Origin: JAKIVR01 sp035933635
GTDB lineage: Archaea > Thermoplasmatota > Thermoplasmata > Lutacidiplasmatales > UBA184
DNA: 64,000 nt
Reading direction: 5' to 3'
NCBI GenBank assembly: GCA_035933635.1
Contig: DASYYY010000021.1
Location: 248,001-312,000 of the forward strand
Notes under the pieces: generated by a model
Databases searched by the model: none
What the model saw: the letters and a program-made list of their open reading frames with translations, nothing else
What the model was told of the DNA's origin: nothing
Translations under genes and position numbers: made by a program
Shown here: piece after piece, positions 1 to 8,321 of the stretch
How positions within the stretch are numbered: position 1 is the stretch's first letter
How the letters are laid out: each line of letters opens with the position of its first letter

Positions 1-623
1 ACGCCTACATCACCGGCCCCGGAGGGAGCGCGATGAGCACCCGGAAGGGGACCGCAGTCTACCTCGACGACCTTCTCGCCGAAGCGGTAACCCGGGCGCG
101 GGAGGAGGTCCTCAAGCGGCGCGAGGACCTCGCCCCCGACGAGGTCGACCGGATCGCCGAGAAGGTGGGGACGGCCGCGGTGCGGTACTCCATCGTCCGT
201 GTCGCCGCCGAGAAGACCGTGCAGTTCGACTGGGAGGAGGCGCTCTCATTCGAAGGACGCTCCGCCCCCTTCCTGCAGTACTCCTTTGCCCGCGCCTCCA
301 CGCTGCTCCAAAAGGCGGAGCGCGGGGGCGGACCGTACCCGTACACGCTCGAGGATCTCACCACCGAGTGGGAGGTCGCGCTGATACGCAACCTGTCCCG
401 CCTGCCCGGCACGGTAGAGTATGTCGCCCGCACCGGGCACGTGCACACGCTCGCCACCTATGCCCACGCTCTCGCCGAGGACTTCAATCGGTTCTACAAC
501 GAGGTCCCCGTGCTGAAGTCCGAGCGGGAACGCGACAGCCGCATCGCCCTCGTCGCGGCCAGCCGGCAGGCCCTGGGGAACACGCTCCGGCTGTTGGGCG
601 TCGAGCCCCTCGACCGAATGTGA
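1..623 (+). CDS. argS: Arginyl-tRNA synthetase, C-terminal part (5' end outside window)
   Basis: The open frame runs in from the left edge (first whole codon at base 3), so only about 206 C-terminal residues are visible. They begin inside the class I signature loop, read here as AMSTRKG in place of KMSKS, followed by GTAVYLDDLL. The DALR-type alpha-helical anticodon-binding domain follows, with typical ArgRS stretches FDWEEALSFEG, FLQYSFARA and LAEDFNRFYNEVPVL, and the protein ends at the usual place. The enzyme charges tRNA-Arg with arginine in the cytoplasm. The first Met inside the window lies within the catalytic loop and is not a start. Identification is firm; the catalytic core is out of view. 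Confidence 0.93.
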   Translation, partial: AYITGPGGSAMSTRKGTAVYLDDLLAEAVTRAREEVLKRREDLAPDEVDRIAEKVGTAAVRYSIVRVAAEKTVQFDWEEALSFEGRSAPFLQYSFARASTLLQKAERGGGPYPYTLEDLTTEWEVALIRNLSRLPGTVEYVARTGHVHTLATYAHALAEDFNRFYNEVPVLKSERERDSRIALVAASRQALGNTLRLLGVEPLDRM

Positions 624-685
624 CCCGGGCGGCAAATTCATGACCCCTTGACAGGTCCTCCTCGAACGAGGGGGATCGGCCGAGC

Positions 686-1111
686 TTGGGCGTTTTGGAC
701 GACTTCAAGAACTTCGTCATCCGCGGCAACGCCGTCGACATGGCGGTCGGTATCGTCATCGGATCGGCGTTCACCGCGCTCATCACGGCCATCGTCAACG
801 GGGTGCTGCTCCCGCTGATCTCGATCCCGGGCTCGACGAACTACGCGAGCTGGAAGGTCACCGTCGGCCACGGCATCTTCCTGCCCGGGACGGTGCTGAC
901 GGCGCTGATCACGCTGATCGTCGTCGCGCTCGTGATCTTCTTCGCCGTCGTCCGCCCGCTCGCTCACCTGGCGGCCCGCCGCGCGGCCAAGCAGGCCGCG
1001 GCCGCGCCCACGACCAAGGAGTGCCCCGACTGCCTGTCGCAGATCCCGCTCAAGGCGCACAAGTGCATGTACTGTACGTCGGCCCAGCCGATGGAGTCCG
1101 CCTCGACCTAA
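686..1111 (+). CDS. mscL: Large-conductance mechanosensitive channel with C-terminal zinc ribbon
   Basis: 141 residues matching MscL: N-terminal amphipathic helix and TM1 (FKNFVIRGNAVDMAVGIVIG), periplasmic loop, then TM2 (about residues 70-95). The family forms homo-oligomeric stretch-activated pores that release solutes on hypo-osmotic shock. The start is TTG at 686, which gives the canonical N-terminus just ahead of DDFKNFVIRG; a GGGGGAT stretch lies about 8 bases upstream. After TM2 there is a cytoplasmic tail with CPDC...CMYC, a rubredoxin-like zinc ribbon not present in E. coli-type MscL. The stop overlaps the convergent queC stop by 4 bases. Confidence 0.93.
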   Translation: MGVLDDFKNFVIRGNAVDMAVGIVIGSAFTALITAIVNGVLLPLISIPGSTNYASWKVTVGHGIFLPGTVLTALITLIVVALVIFFAVVRPLAHLAARRAAKQAAAAPTTKECPDCLSQIPLKAHKCMYCTSAQPMESAST

Positions 1112-1785
1112 ACCGCCGGGTCGACCCGACCGGCCTCGCGGAAGCCCTTGGCTCGGAGCGCGCAGGCGTCGCACGCGCCGCAGGGGACTCGACCGCCGCG
1201 GTAGCAGCTCCAGGTCAGTTCCCATGGGACGCCGAGGGCGTCGCCCTTGCGGACGATCTGCGCCTTGGAGAGGCGTACCAGCGGAGCGAGGACGCGGATC
1301 GGGCGTCGACTCTCTACCCCCGCCCGCGTGCCGAGTCGGGCCACCTTCTCGAAGGCGCGCAAGAACTCCGGCCGGCAGTCCGGGTACCCCGAATAGTCGA
1401 TGGCGTTCGCCCCGATGCAGATCCCATCGGCGCCGGTGGACTCCGCCAACGACAGCGCCAGCCCCAGCAGCACCGTGTTGCGGGCGGGGACATAGGTCGA
1501 GGGGATCCCCGTTCGTCGAGCGGCAGGGCGGGGGATCGATCGGCCCGGCCGCGTGAGCGAGGAGCGGGCGAGGGTAGCCAACGGTAGGCGAACGACCAGG
1601 TGCGCACGCACCCGGAAGTGGCGGACGAGCGATCGCGCACTGTCCAACTCGCGGCGGTGCCGCTGCCCGTACTCGACGGTGAGCGCGACCACGCTCCCGC
1701 GGCGGGCCGCCCATGCGAGACACGTGGCGGAATCCATGCCGCCGGAGAGCAGGACAACGGTGCGATGGCGGTTCGACCGCCTCAC
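1108..1785 (-). CDS. queC: 7-cyano-7-deazaguanine synthase (preQ0 synthase)
   Basis: 225 residues. The N-terminal ATP-pyrophosphatase P-loop SGGMDS (about residues 14-19) and the C-terminal zinc cluster (SCYRGG, CGACDAC, then an ALRAKGF stretch) are both diagnostic of QueC. The enzyme makes preQ0 from 7-carboxy-7-deazaguanine; in archaea preQ0 feeds archaeosine formation in the tRNA D-loop. It starts with GTG at 1785, overlapping the DUF92 gene stop in a GTGA junction, so the two are probably co-translated from the gmhB-DUF92-queC transcript. Length is normal and all key cysteines are present. Confidence 0.95.
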   Translation of the reverse strand: MRRSNRHRTVVLLSGGMDSATCLAWAARRGSVVALTVEYGQRHRRELDSARSLVRHFRVRAHLVVRLPLATLARSSLTRPGRSIPRPAARRTGIPSTYVPARNTVLLGLALSLAESTGADGICIGANAIDYSGYPDCRPEFLRAFEKVARLGTRAGVESRRPIRVLAPLVRLSKAQIVRKGDALGVPWELTWSCYRGGRVPCGACDACALRAKGFREAGRVDPAV

Positions 1786-2543
1786 GCGAGCGGCCCCGTG
1801 GCCACCAGAATCGCCAACCCCACCAGCACGGCCCCCAGCATCCCCAGCACGTTGGTGCCGCCCTTGGTCAGGAACCCGCGGTTCTCGAGGGTCTCGCCGA
1901 GCACGCTATCGAACTGGCAGGCGAGGAAGCCGGCTCCGATGACCCCGGCCACCATGATCGCGGCCGAAGGCTGCGGGGCCACGAAGACGGTGAACAGTCC
2001 GAGCCCGAACAGCGCGGTGGTCGCCGCGCCCACGAACGCCCAGAGCTCTCCCAACGTCGACACCCCTCCGTTGGTCCCCGCCGGCACCGGCTTCCACGTC
2101 AAGATGCTCCGCGCGCCCCCGGACAGCACGCCGAACTCACTCGCGAACGTGTCGGCGGCGCCGAAGGAGATCGCACACGCGTACAGGAACGCCGCACCGG
2201 CCGGCGGGAGGACCGACGGGTCGGACCACGACAGCAGCACGAGGCCGGTCGGGATCAGGATGTGCGCGACGACGTTGGCGACCCCGCGCTCGCCGGCGGT
2301 CCCCTCCTGGACATTGCGGCGTTTCTTCTCCTGGAAGCCGTAGCGCGTGGCCAGGCTGCTCGCCAGGACGAACAGGACGAGCAGCGCCAGGTAGGGGAAT
2401 CCGGCGAGGATCACGATCACCGCGCCGAAGATCGTTGCGAGCGCGCCCGCGGCCCGGGTCAGCGCCCCGGCGGCGATCGCGGCAATAGCGAGAAGCGCCG
2501 TGGCGACGACCCCGACCGCGGCGAGCTCCCAAGAGAGCACCAT
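1782..2543 (-). CDS. DUF92 family integral membrane protein
   Basis: 253 residues, with about six hydrophobic segments and the family signature region around residues 150-165 (WKPVPAGTNGGVSTLG). DUF92 proteins include plant VTE6, a phytyl-phosphate kinase, so a polyprenyl-phosphate or CDP-alcohol-related role is conceivable; the archaeal function is not established. ATG start at 2543; no SD seen. It lies between gmhB (87-base gap) and queC (4-base overlap) on the minus strand. Family assignment is good; function is open. Confidence 0.82.
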   Translation of the reverse strand: MVLSWELAAVGVVATALLAIAAIAAGALTRAAGALATIFGAVIVILAGFPYLALLVLFVLASSLATRYGFQEKKRRNVQEGTAGERGVANVVAHILIPTGLVLLSWSDPSVLPPAGAAFLYACAISFGAADTFASEFGVLSGGARSILTWKPVPAGTNGGVSTLGELWAFVGAATTALFGLGLFTVFVAPQPSAAIMVAGVIGAGFLACQFDSVLGETLENRGFLTKGGTNVLGMLGAVLVGLAILVATGPLA

Positions 2544-2630
2544 GGGGTCCGGCGGCGGGAGGGGGTCCCTGTGAAAGACCTTTCGCCGGGGGAGCGCGCT
2601 CGGGCCGGGAGGCGCCCCGAGCGGGCCGGC

Positions 2631-3221
2631 CTACCCCAGCGACAGGATCTGGAGGGCGGCCGCACCAAAACTCTCCGCCCGGAGGTCCGGTTCGATCCCG
2701 CGCTCCCGCAGCTCGGCATTGGTCCGCTCCTCGAGGCCGCGTTCGGGTACGAGGACGCTGAGCATTCCCAGCGCCGAGCCCACCTCGATGTCCATCACGC
2801 GGTCGCCGATGATCGCGGAGCTGCGGAGGTCGATGTCGAGATCACGCGCCGCGCGTTCGAACAGCTCCGTGCCGGGCTTACGGCACCGGCATCCGTCCGT
2901 CGGGAGATGCGGACAGTAGTAGAACGCGTCGACGCGCGTCGCGGACCGCTCGAGGCGCTCGTTGATCGTCCGGTGGATCGCCAGGAGCTGCGGTTCGCTG
3001 AAGAAGCCACGACCGACGCCCGACTGGTTGGTCACGCAGACGACCCGATGCCCGTGTTCGTGCAGAAGCTGGAGCGCCCGGACCACCCCGGGCAGGAACT
3101 CGAACCGTTCGGGCTCGCGCAGGTAGTGGAAGTCGGGATTGAGCGTACCGTCGCGATCGGTGAAGACGACCCGCCGGGACGACACGGGCGCCGAGCCGTT
3201 CGCGCCCGACGGGCCCCCCAT
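2631..3221 (-). CDS. gmhB: HAD-IIIA phosphatase, GmhB-like (heptose bisphosphate phosphatase)
   Basis: 196 residues. HAD motif I DRDGTLN (about residues 22-28) contains both catalytic aspartates. The zinc-binding insertion CPHLPTDGCRCRKPG (about 103-117) and motif IV GDRVMDIEVG are hallmarks of the GmhB/HisB-N branch. The family dephosphorylates D-glycero-D-manno-heptose 1,7-bisphosphate or related sugar phosphates on the route to nucleotide-activated heptose. In an archaeon this points to surface glycan building. ATG start at 3221 lies about 28 bp from a TATA-like box at 3246-3253. The exact substrate cannot be read from sequence. Confidence 0.85.
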   Translation of the reverse strand: MGGPSGANGSAPVSSRRVVFTDRDGTLNPDFHYLREPERFEFLPGVVRALQLLHEHGHRVVCVTNQSGVGRGFFSEPQLLAIHRTINERLERSATRVDAFYYCPHLPTDGCRCRKPGTELFERAARDLDIDLRSSAIIGDRVMDIEVGSALGMLSVLVPERGLEERTNAELRERGIEPDLRAESFGAAALQILSLG

Positions 3222-3245
3222 TCATCGCTGCCAGCGCGTGCGCAG

Positions 3246-3253
3246 CTTGTAAG
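3246..3253. promoter_or_regulatory. TATA-like box between gmhB (-) and the asparagine-synthase-like gene (+)
   Basis: CTTGTAAG in GC-rich surroundings and almost symmetric. Its centre is about 28 bp from the gmhB ATG at 3221 and 36 bp from the ATG at 3286. Archaeal transcription starts about 25-27 bp from the box centre, so one box could serve a near-leaderless gmhB and, on the other strand, a transcript with a leader of about 10 bases. Confidence 0.4.
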
Positions 3254-3285
3254 CCTCGCGGCCCCACCCCGGGATCGGTGCTCCG

Positions 3286-4065
3286 ATGCCGGGTTTCGAG
3301 TCCGCTGCCCGCCCGTCGGCGCCCATCGAGGATCTGCTCGCGGGGTTCGGCCGTGCGGTGGCCCGCTCGGCCCCACCCGGAGAACGACCGCGGGTCCTGT
3401 TCTCGGGTGGTCTGGACTCGTCGCTTCTTGCTTGGACCTTGCGGGGCCGGGACCCGGATCTCGTGACGATCGGAATCCGGGGCTCGGCCGATCTCCGAGC
3501 GGCGGAGGGAGCCGCCGGTCTGCTCGGGCTGAGGGTACGGCTGCGCGAATTCGAGCTCCAGGAGCTGCGTGACCGTTGGGGCGGCTGGGGTCGGATCCTC
3601 CACTCCAAGCCCGAGCCGCAACGGAGTGTCCTGTTCGCCCTAGGCTTGGCGTTCGAGGAAGTTTCGGCCGGGCCCGTGTTGCTCGGACAAGGGGCCGATG
3701 AGCTGTTCGGCGGCTACGCGCGATACGCCGGCCAGGACGCCGAATCGGCGGCCCGGATGTCGGAGGTGGACCTCCGCGCGCTGCTCGACCGAGACTGGCC
3801 CGAGACGCTCGACCTCGCGGAGCGATGGCGGGTAGAGCCTCGGGCGCCCTACCTCGATCGGGAGTTCGTCCACCAAGTGCTGGGGCTGACCCCCGGTGCG
3901 CGATTCGCCGGCCTTGAACGCAAGCCCCTTCTCCGGGAGCTCGCCCGACGGGCGGCGCTCCCGGCGCTCCTCGCCGACCGGCCCAAGAAGGCCCTCCAAT
4001 ACGGGAGCGGGGTCGCCCGCGCGCTCCGGCGATTCCAGCGCGACGCCGAGAATCCCCCTGACTAG
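3286..4065 (+). CDS. Asparagine-synthase-like ATP-pyrophosphatase domain protein (no glutaminase)
   Basis: 259 residues. The PP-loop FSGGLDSSLLA (about residues 39-49), GQGADELFGGYARY (about 134-147) and a C-terminal PKKALQYGSGV segment match the AsnB synthetase domain. The N-terminal glutamine amidotransferase domain and its Cys2 nucleophile are absent; full AsnB is above 500 residues. The protein would adenylate a carboxylate and transfer ammonia or another amine. Truncated relatives are widespread in archaea and their substrates are mostly unknown. The stop overlaps the convergent carbamate kinase stop by 4 bases. Confidence 0.82.
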   Translation: MPGFESAARPSAPIEDLLAGFGRAVARSAPPGERPRVLFSGGLDSSLLAWTLRGRDPDLVTIGIRGSADLRAAEGAAGLLGLRVRLREFELQELRDRWGGWGRILHSKPEPQRSVLFALGLAFEEVSAGPVLLGQGADELFGGYARYAGQDAESAARMSEVDLRALLDRDWPETLDLAERWRVEPRAPYLDREFVHQVLGLTPGARFAGLERKPLLRELARRAALPALLADRPKKALQYGSGVARALRRFQRDAENPPD

Positions 4066-5024
4066 CCCGCCAGTATCCGAGTTCCGGACTCCCCCGCCAG
4101 CGCGCGGTCGAGCGAGCCGGAATCGGTGATGAGCGCGCGACGCCCGCCGTCGGCGAGGAAGTGGAGCGCGGCCTCGACCTTCGGTCCCATGCTGCCCTCT
4201 CCGAACTCTCCGCGTTGAAGGTACCCCCGAAGCTCCCGAGGCCGTACCTCCCCCAACCAGCGCTCCCACGGCTTGCGGTAACCGATCGCCACCGCCGGCA
4301 CATCGGTGAGTATCGCCAGAGTGTCGGCGTGAACGGTCCTCGCCACGAGCGCCGCGGTGTAGTCCTTGTCGATCACGGCCTCGACCCCTTCGAGCCTCCC
4401 ACGGCCGCGGTCCAACACCGGGATCCCACCCCCACCCGCGACGACCGGGACGATCGACCGCGCAAGGACCGAGTCATACATTTGGCCGAAGGCCTCGCCT
4501 TCGACCCAACGTACCGGCTTCGGTGAGGGGACCACACGGCGCCATCCTCCCCGGGCCGGGTCGTGGACCATCGCCCACGACTTGGATTTGCGGAGCACGC
4601 GTGCCTCCTGCTCCGAGTAGTACTGGCCGACCGGTTTGGTGGGCCGACGGAACGCCGGGTCCTTGGCCGATACGACCACGCGGGACAGGAAGCTGAGGAC
4701 CGTTCGCGGTGCGCGGGCACGGACGAGCGCCTGGGTCAGCTCCTGCTGGACGAGGTAGCCGAGCTCCGCCTGGGTCTCCCCGACCAGGACGTCGAGGGGT
4801 CGGGCCGGGACCTCGCGCTGCGCGATCTCGTTCTGCCGCAACAGCCGGCCGACCTGCGGGCCGTTACCGTGCGTGACGAGCAGTTCGGCCCCGCCGGCGA
4901 CGATCTCGGCCAGGGCGGGCGCTGTCTGACGCATCTGCTGGACCGATTCCTGCCAGGTCCCCTCCCCTCCGGCGCGGGCGATCGCGTTGCCGCCGAGGGC
5001 GACCACGATACGGCCCCGGGTCAT
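4062..5024 (-). CDS. arcC: Carbamate kinase / amino-acid kinase family
   Basis: 320 residues from ATG 5024. IVVALGGNAI at the N-terminus, THGNGPQVG (about residues 52-60), the VAGGGGIPV loop and the VIDKDYTAALVA segment are the carbamate-kinase signatures. The enzyme interconverts carbamoyl phosphate plus ADP with carbamate plus ATP. The open frame extends 15 codons further upstream, but the family begins directly before the GGN motif, so 5024 is preferred. No arginine deiminase or ornithine carbamoyltransferase gene is nearby, so its pathway is not shown by context. Confidence 0.9.
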   Translation of the reverse strand: MTRGRIVVALGGNAIARAGGEGTWQESVQQMRQTAPALAEIVAGGAELLVTHGNGPQVGRLLRQNEIAQREVPARPLDVLVGETQAELGYLVQQELTQALVRARAPRTVLSFLSRVVVSAKDPAFRRPTKPVGQYYSEQEARVLRKSKSWAMVHDPARGGWRRVVPSPKPVRWVEGEAFGQMYDSVLARSIVPVVAGGGGIPVLDRGRGRLEGVEAVIDKDYTAALVARTVHADTLAILTDVPAVAIGYRKPWERWLGEVRPRELRGYLQRGEFGEGSMGPKVEAALHFLADGGRRALITDSGSLDRALAGESGTRILAG

Positions 5025-5111
5025 CTCCCCCGACCTCACCACCCGGGAGATAACGGGGCGGGCGCGCACGTTCGGCCGTTCGATGGACTACCGCTTTCCC
5101 TCCGAGAACGC

Positions 5112-5119
5112 TTTAAAAG
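5112..5119 (+). promoter_or_regulatory. TATA-like box of purB
   Basis: TTTAAAAG, the only AT-rich octamer in this stretch. Its centre is 25-26 bp upstream of GTG 5141, as expected for a leaderless archaeal transcript. The alternative GTG at 5120 directly abuts the box and would lie upstream of the transcription start, so the box decides the start choice. Confidence 0.6.
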
Positions 5120-5140
5120 GTGGTTTCGGGTCGGCGACCC

Positions 5141-6508
5141 GTGGCGAGCGATACGGGCGGGCTGTTCTGCCCGGTCGAGTTCCGTTACGGGCGCGAAACG
5201 GTTCGTGCGCTCTTCTCCCGCGAGCGTCGATTGGCACGTGCACTTCAGGTGGAGGCGGCGCTCGCCGCGACGGAGGCCGAGCTCGGGATCATCCCGGCCG
5301 AAGCAGCGACGAGCATCGCAGCGGCGGTCGAGGGCGGCAAGGTTCGCCTCGACCGGGTCGATGCACTGGAGCGTGAGCTGCGCCACGACGTGATGGCCAT
5401 CGTCCGCGCGCTCGGCGAGGTCGCCGGGCCGGGTGGGGGATGGGTCCACTACGGGGCCACGTCCGCCGACATCACCGAGACCGCCCTGGCGCTGGAGCAC
5501 CGCGAGGCCCTGGGCGTGCTACGGGAGGACCTGACCGCGCTCGTGCGGGCGCTCCTCGACCTCGCGCGCCGGCATCGCGTGACGGCGGAGGTCGGACGCA
5601 CCCACGGCCAGCATGCCGTTCCGCTCAGCTTCGGCTACAAGATGGCCGGCGGCGCGGCCGAGGTGCTGCGCGCGCGGGACCGCCTCGACCAGCTCCTCCC
5701 GCGCGTCGCCGTCGGGAAGATGGCCGGTGCCGTGGGGACGGGCGCCTCCTTCGGCGAGCAGGCCGAGCCGATCGAGGCCGGGGTGATGCGCCGCTTGGGA
5801 CTCTCGGCCGATGAGGCCCCGACGCAAGTCGTCGGCCGGGACCGTCTCGCCGAGCTGACGAACTTCCTCGCGCTCCTTGCCGGGACCTGCGAGCGATTGG
5901 CGACCGAGGTCCGCAACCTCCAGCGCACGGAGCTCGGCGAGGCGGCCGAGCCGTTCGACGAGCGGAGTCAGGTCGGTAGCTCGACGATGGCTCAGAAGCG
6001 CAACCCGATCGTCGCGGAGAACGTCACCTCGCTCGCGCGGCTCGTACGTGCGTTCGCCCTCCCCCCGCTGGAGAACATGGCGCTCTGGCACGAGCGGGAC
6101 CTCGCGAACTCGGCGAACGAACGGATCGTGGTCCCGCACGCGCTCGTGCTCACCGACGACATGCTCGTCAAGCTCACCGCCATCCACCGCGACCTGCGTG
6201 TCGACGTCGCCCGGATGAGGGACAACCTCTCCCTCGCCGGCTCGGCGACGATGACCGAGCATCTCATGCTCGCGCTCGCGGCCAAGGGGGTTCCGCGCTC
6301 GGAGGCCCACGAATTGCTTCGGCAGCTCACCCGACCGGGGGAGGCCGGCGGTACGCTCCTGGAGCGCGCCCAGGGCAACGCGACCTTGCGCGGGTACTTC
6401 GAACCGGCCGAGATCACCCGCTTGCTGGACCCCGCCAGCTACGTCGAGAGCGCGGGCGCGAAGACCGATCGAGTGGTCCGGCTGCTGGCCGAGCGGCTCG
6501 AACGGTGA
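5141..6508 (+). CDS. purB: Adenylosuccinate lyase
   Basis: 455 residues from GTG 5141. Contains the fumarase/aspartase superfamily signature GSSTMAQKRNP (about residues 282-292) with the catalytic serine loop, RTHGQHAVPLSFG (about 150-162) carrying the catalytic histidine, and YGATSADITETA. It catalyses fumarate release from SAICAR and from adenylosuccinate in purine synthesis. A TATA box at 5112-5119 supports the 5141 start over 5120. The stop overlaps the pcc1 GTG start by 4 bases, so the two are likely co-translated. Confidence 0.95.
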   Translation: MASDTGGLFCPVEFRYGRETVRALFSRERRLARALQVEAALAATEAELGIIPAEAATSIAAAVEGGKVRLDRVDALERELRHDVMAIVRALGEVAGPGGGWVHYGATSADITETALALEHREALGVLREDLTALVRALLDLARRHRVTAEVGRTHGQHAVPLSFGYKMAGGAAEVLRARDRLDQLLPRVAVGKMAGAVGTGASFGEQAEPIEAGVMRRLGLSADEAPTQVVGRDRLAELTNFLALLAGTCERLATEVRNLQRTELGEAAEPFDERSQVGSSTMAQKRNPIVAENVTSLARLVRAFALPPLENMALWHERDLANSANERIVVPHALVLTDDMLVKLTAIHRDLRVDVARMRDNLSLAGSATMTEHLMLALAAKGVPRSEAHELLRQLTRPGEAGGTLLERAQGNATLRGYFEPAEITRLLDPASYVESAGAKTDRVVRLLAERLER

Positions 6509-6780
6509 CCGCGGTCGGCGAGTGGACCGCCACGATCGAGCTCCGGCGACCCGGCCCCGGTTCCGCCGAGCGTTTGGCCCGTGCGCTGCGTCCGGAATCC
6601 GAACGGGAGGTGCCCCGGGCGCGCGCGGCGATCGACCTCGTCCCCCCCGATGGGGTTCGCATCGGACTGCGCGCCCGCGACACCGGGGCGCTCCGAGCGG
6701 CGCTCAATACCTATCTGGGTTGGGTCTCGCTCACCGATCGCACGGCCGAAGTGGCCGAGCGGCGTCCAGCGCGCCCGTAG
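6505..6780 (+). CDS. pcc1: KEOPS complex subunit Pcc1
   Basis: 91 residues with the small alpha/beta Pcc1 layout: an N-terminal beta strand (WTATIELRRPG), a helix (AERLARALRPE), the strand VRIGLRARD, and the C-terminal helix ALRAALNTYLGWVSL, which is typical of the family. Pcc1 is the dimerising subunit of KEOPS, which makes the t6A37 tRNA modification together with Kae1, Bud32 and Cgi121. GTG start at 6505 in a GTGA overlap with purB. It is followed 51 bases later by prefoldin beta, a common archaeal neighbourhood. Confidence 0.82.
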   Translation: MTAVGEWTATIELRRPGPGSAERLARALRPESEREVPRARAAIDLVPPDGVRIGLRARDTGALRAALNTYLGWVSLTDRTAEVAERRPARP

Positions 6781-6800
6781 GCGTGGCCCCGAGTCGAAGC

Positions 6801-6808
6801 CGTTATCA
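6801..6808 (+). promoter_or_regulatory. TATA-like box of pfdB
   Basis: CGTTATCA, centred 27-28 bp before the GTG start at 6832, consistent with a separate leaderless pfdB transcript in the 51-base gap after pcc1. The match to the TATA consensus is weak. Confidence 0.35.
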
Positions 6809-6831
6809 CCCGTACCCGGAGTCGGCGGGCC

Positions 6832-7221
6832 GTGGCGCTGCCGGCGAAGTTGCAGAACGACATCAAACAGTACCAGCGGCTCCAACAGGACCTGTCCGCC
6901 ACCAGTCAGCAACGGATGCAGTTCGACCTCAAACTCCGCGAGACGACCCACACGCTCGAGGAGCTCAAGGCGCTCCCGGCCGAGACCGCGATCTACCGGC
7001 CCATCGGGGGACTTCTGATCAAGGCGAAGGACCGCAAGGAGGTCGAGGACCTCCTGACGGAGGACAAGGAGATGCTCGAGGTCCGGCTGAAGGCGATCGA
7101 GCGTCAGGAGAATGGGATGCGCGAGCGCTACACCACGATGCAGAAGGAGATCTCCGAACAGCTCCAGGCCGCCGGCGTCACCGGTCCGAGCCCTAACCGG
7201 GTTCCGGCCGAATCCGAATAG
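6832..7221 (+). CDS. pfdB: Prefoldin beta subunit
   Basis: 129 residues. Two long heptad-bearing helices (about residues 5-45 and 70-112) flank a short beta-hairpin with the family stretch YRPIGGLLIKA (about 56-66). Prefoldin alpha2beta4 hexamers capture unfolded proteins and hand them to the thermosome. Length and architecture are standard, with a short polar C-terminal tail. GTG start at 6832 is supported by the TATA-like box 27-28 bp upstream. Confidence 0.93.
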   Translation: MALPAKLQNDIKQYQRLQQDLSATSQQRMQFDLKLRETTHTLEELKALPAETAIYRPIGGLLIKAKDRKEVEDLLTEDKEMLEVRLKAIERQENGMRERYTTMQKEISEQLQAAGVTGPSPNRVPAESE

Positions 7222-7235
7222 ACGGCGCGCGGCGG

Positions 7236-8294
7236 CTACGCCGCTCGGTGGACGAGTCGGTCCGCGATCATGTGGAGCGTTTCCTGGTCCACGGCCCGTA
7301 GCAGCCTGGACCGATCCACGCGCCGGAGCGCCTCGCCGGTGAGAGCCTCGATCCGCTCCTCGGAGTAGGCGAGGCTGCCGGTGTCGCGAATGATCCCGCG
7401 GACCCGCTCCTGATCGTCCTTCGTGGCCGCAGGGTTGCCGAGGACCCGCGCCATCTCGTCCCGGTCCGCAGCGGTGGCGTTCGCGTAGGCCCGGACCACG
7501 AGGAGCGTTCGCTTGCCTTCGGGAATGTCGTTGGGGCTCTTGCCGATCTCACCGGTGCCGAAACCCGCACCCAGGACATCATCGCGAAGCTGGAAAGCGA
7601 TCCCCAGGGCGGTCCCGGTCGCGCCCAGCAGGTTCGTCAGCGCATCCTTCGCCCCCCCGAGGACGGCCCCGATGCGCAACGGCGCGGCGACGGTGTAGAC
7701 GGACGTCTTGAGCCGATGGACCTCGAGGACATCGTCCTCGGAGACATCCCCGATCGCCCGCCCGCCGTTCCGAATGTCCATCAGTTGGCCGTAGGCGGTG
7801 TCCCGCGCCATCCGCGCGTACTCCCCCAGCGCGCGTAGTCGCCGGTCCGGCGGGACGGGGCTGCTCAACAGCGCGCGGACGGTGTAGGGTTCCTGCAGGT
7901 CCCCCAGTGTGATCCCGACGCCGGTGCCGTACGCGACGCGGTCGCCGGCGAGGTGCTCGCGTGCATGCTCGGCCTCGAGCGACCGGTGCACCGTGGGCCC
8001 CCCACGTCGCTCGTCGGAGTGGTCGATGATGTCGTCGTGGATGAGCATCCAGCTCTGGAAGTGTTCCATCGCCGCCGCCGCGGCGAGCGCGGCCTTCGGC
8101 GGGCGGCGCGCAGCGATCTCGAATCCGGCGAGGACCAACAAGGCGCGGAAGCGCTTGCCGCCGCGGAGGTTGAACTCGCGGAGCATCTCGGTCCAGGGAG
8201 CGAACCTCGGGGACGCCCGCGCTTCGCCGGCATACTCCCGCGCGAGCTCGGCCTCCACCCGGGGAACCCACCGGGCGAGCTCGGCGAAACCCAT
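7236..8294 (-). CDS. idsA: Geranylgeranyl/farnesyl diphosphate synthase (trans-prenyltransferase)
   Basis: 352 residues. First Asp-rich motif DDIID (in LIHDDIIDHSDERRGGP) and second motif LRDDVLG are both present, plus the GGKRFRALLV segment that binds IPP diphosphate and the EGKRTLL stretch. The enzyme condenses IPP onto allylic diphosphates; in archaea the C20 or C25 product supplies isoprenoid ether lipids. The open frame continues 150 codons upstream, but family N-termini and a TATA box at 8322-8329 place the start at ATG 8294. It converges on pfdB with a 14-base gap. The product chain length cannot be fixed by eye. Confidence 0.9.
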   Translation of the reverse strand: MGFAELARWVPRVEAELAREYAGEARASPRFAPWTEMLREFNLRGGKRFRALLVLAGFEIAARRPPKAALAAAAAMEHFQSWMLIHDDIIDHSDERRGGPTVHRSLEAEHAREHLAGDRVAYGTGVGITLGDLQEPYTVRALLSSPVPPDRRLRALGEYARMARDTAYGQLMDIRNGGRAIGDVSEDDVLEVHRLKTSVYTVAAPLRIGAVLGGAKDALTNLLGATGTALGIAFQLRDDVLGAGFGTGEIGKSPNDIPEGKRTLLVVRAYANATAADRDEMARVLGNPAATKDDQERVRGIIRDTGSLAYSEERIEALTGEALRRVDRSRLLRAVDQETLHMIADRLVHRAA

Positions 8295-8321
8295 GGACCT
8301 ACGCTGCTTCGACGAGCCACC

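Noticed and set aside
1713..3572. 619-codon plus-strand frame opposite DUF92 and gmhB
   Set aside because: Low complexity, Arg/Glu/Gly-rich; the opposite strand has clear family motifs.
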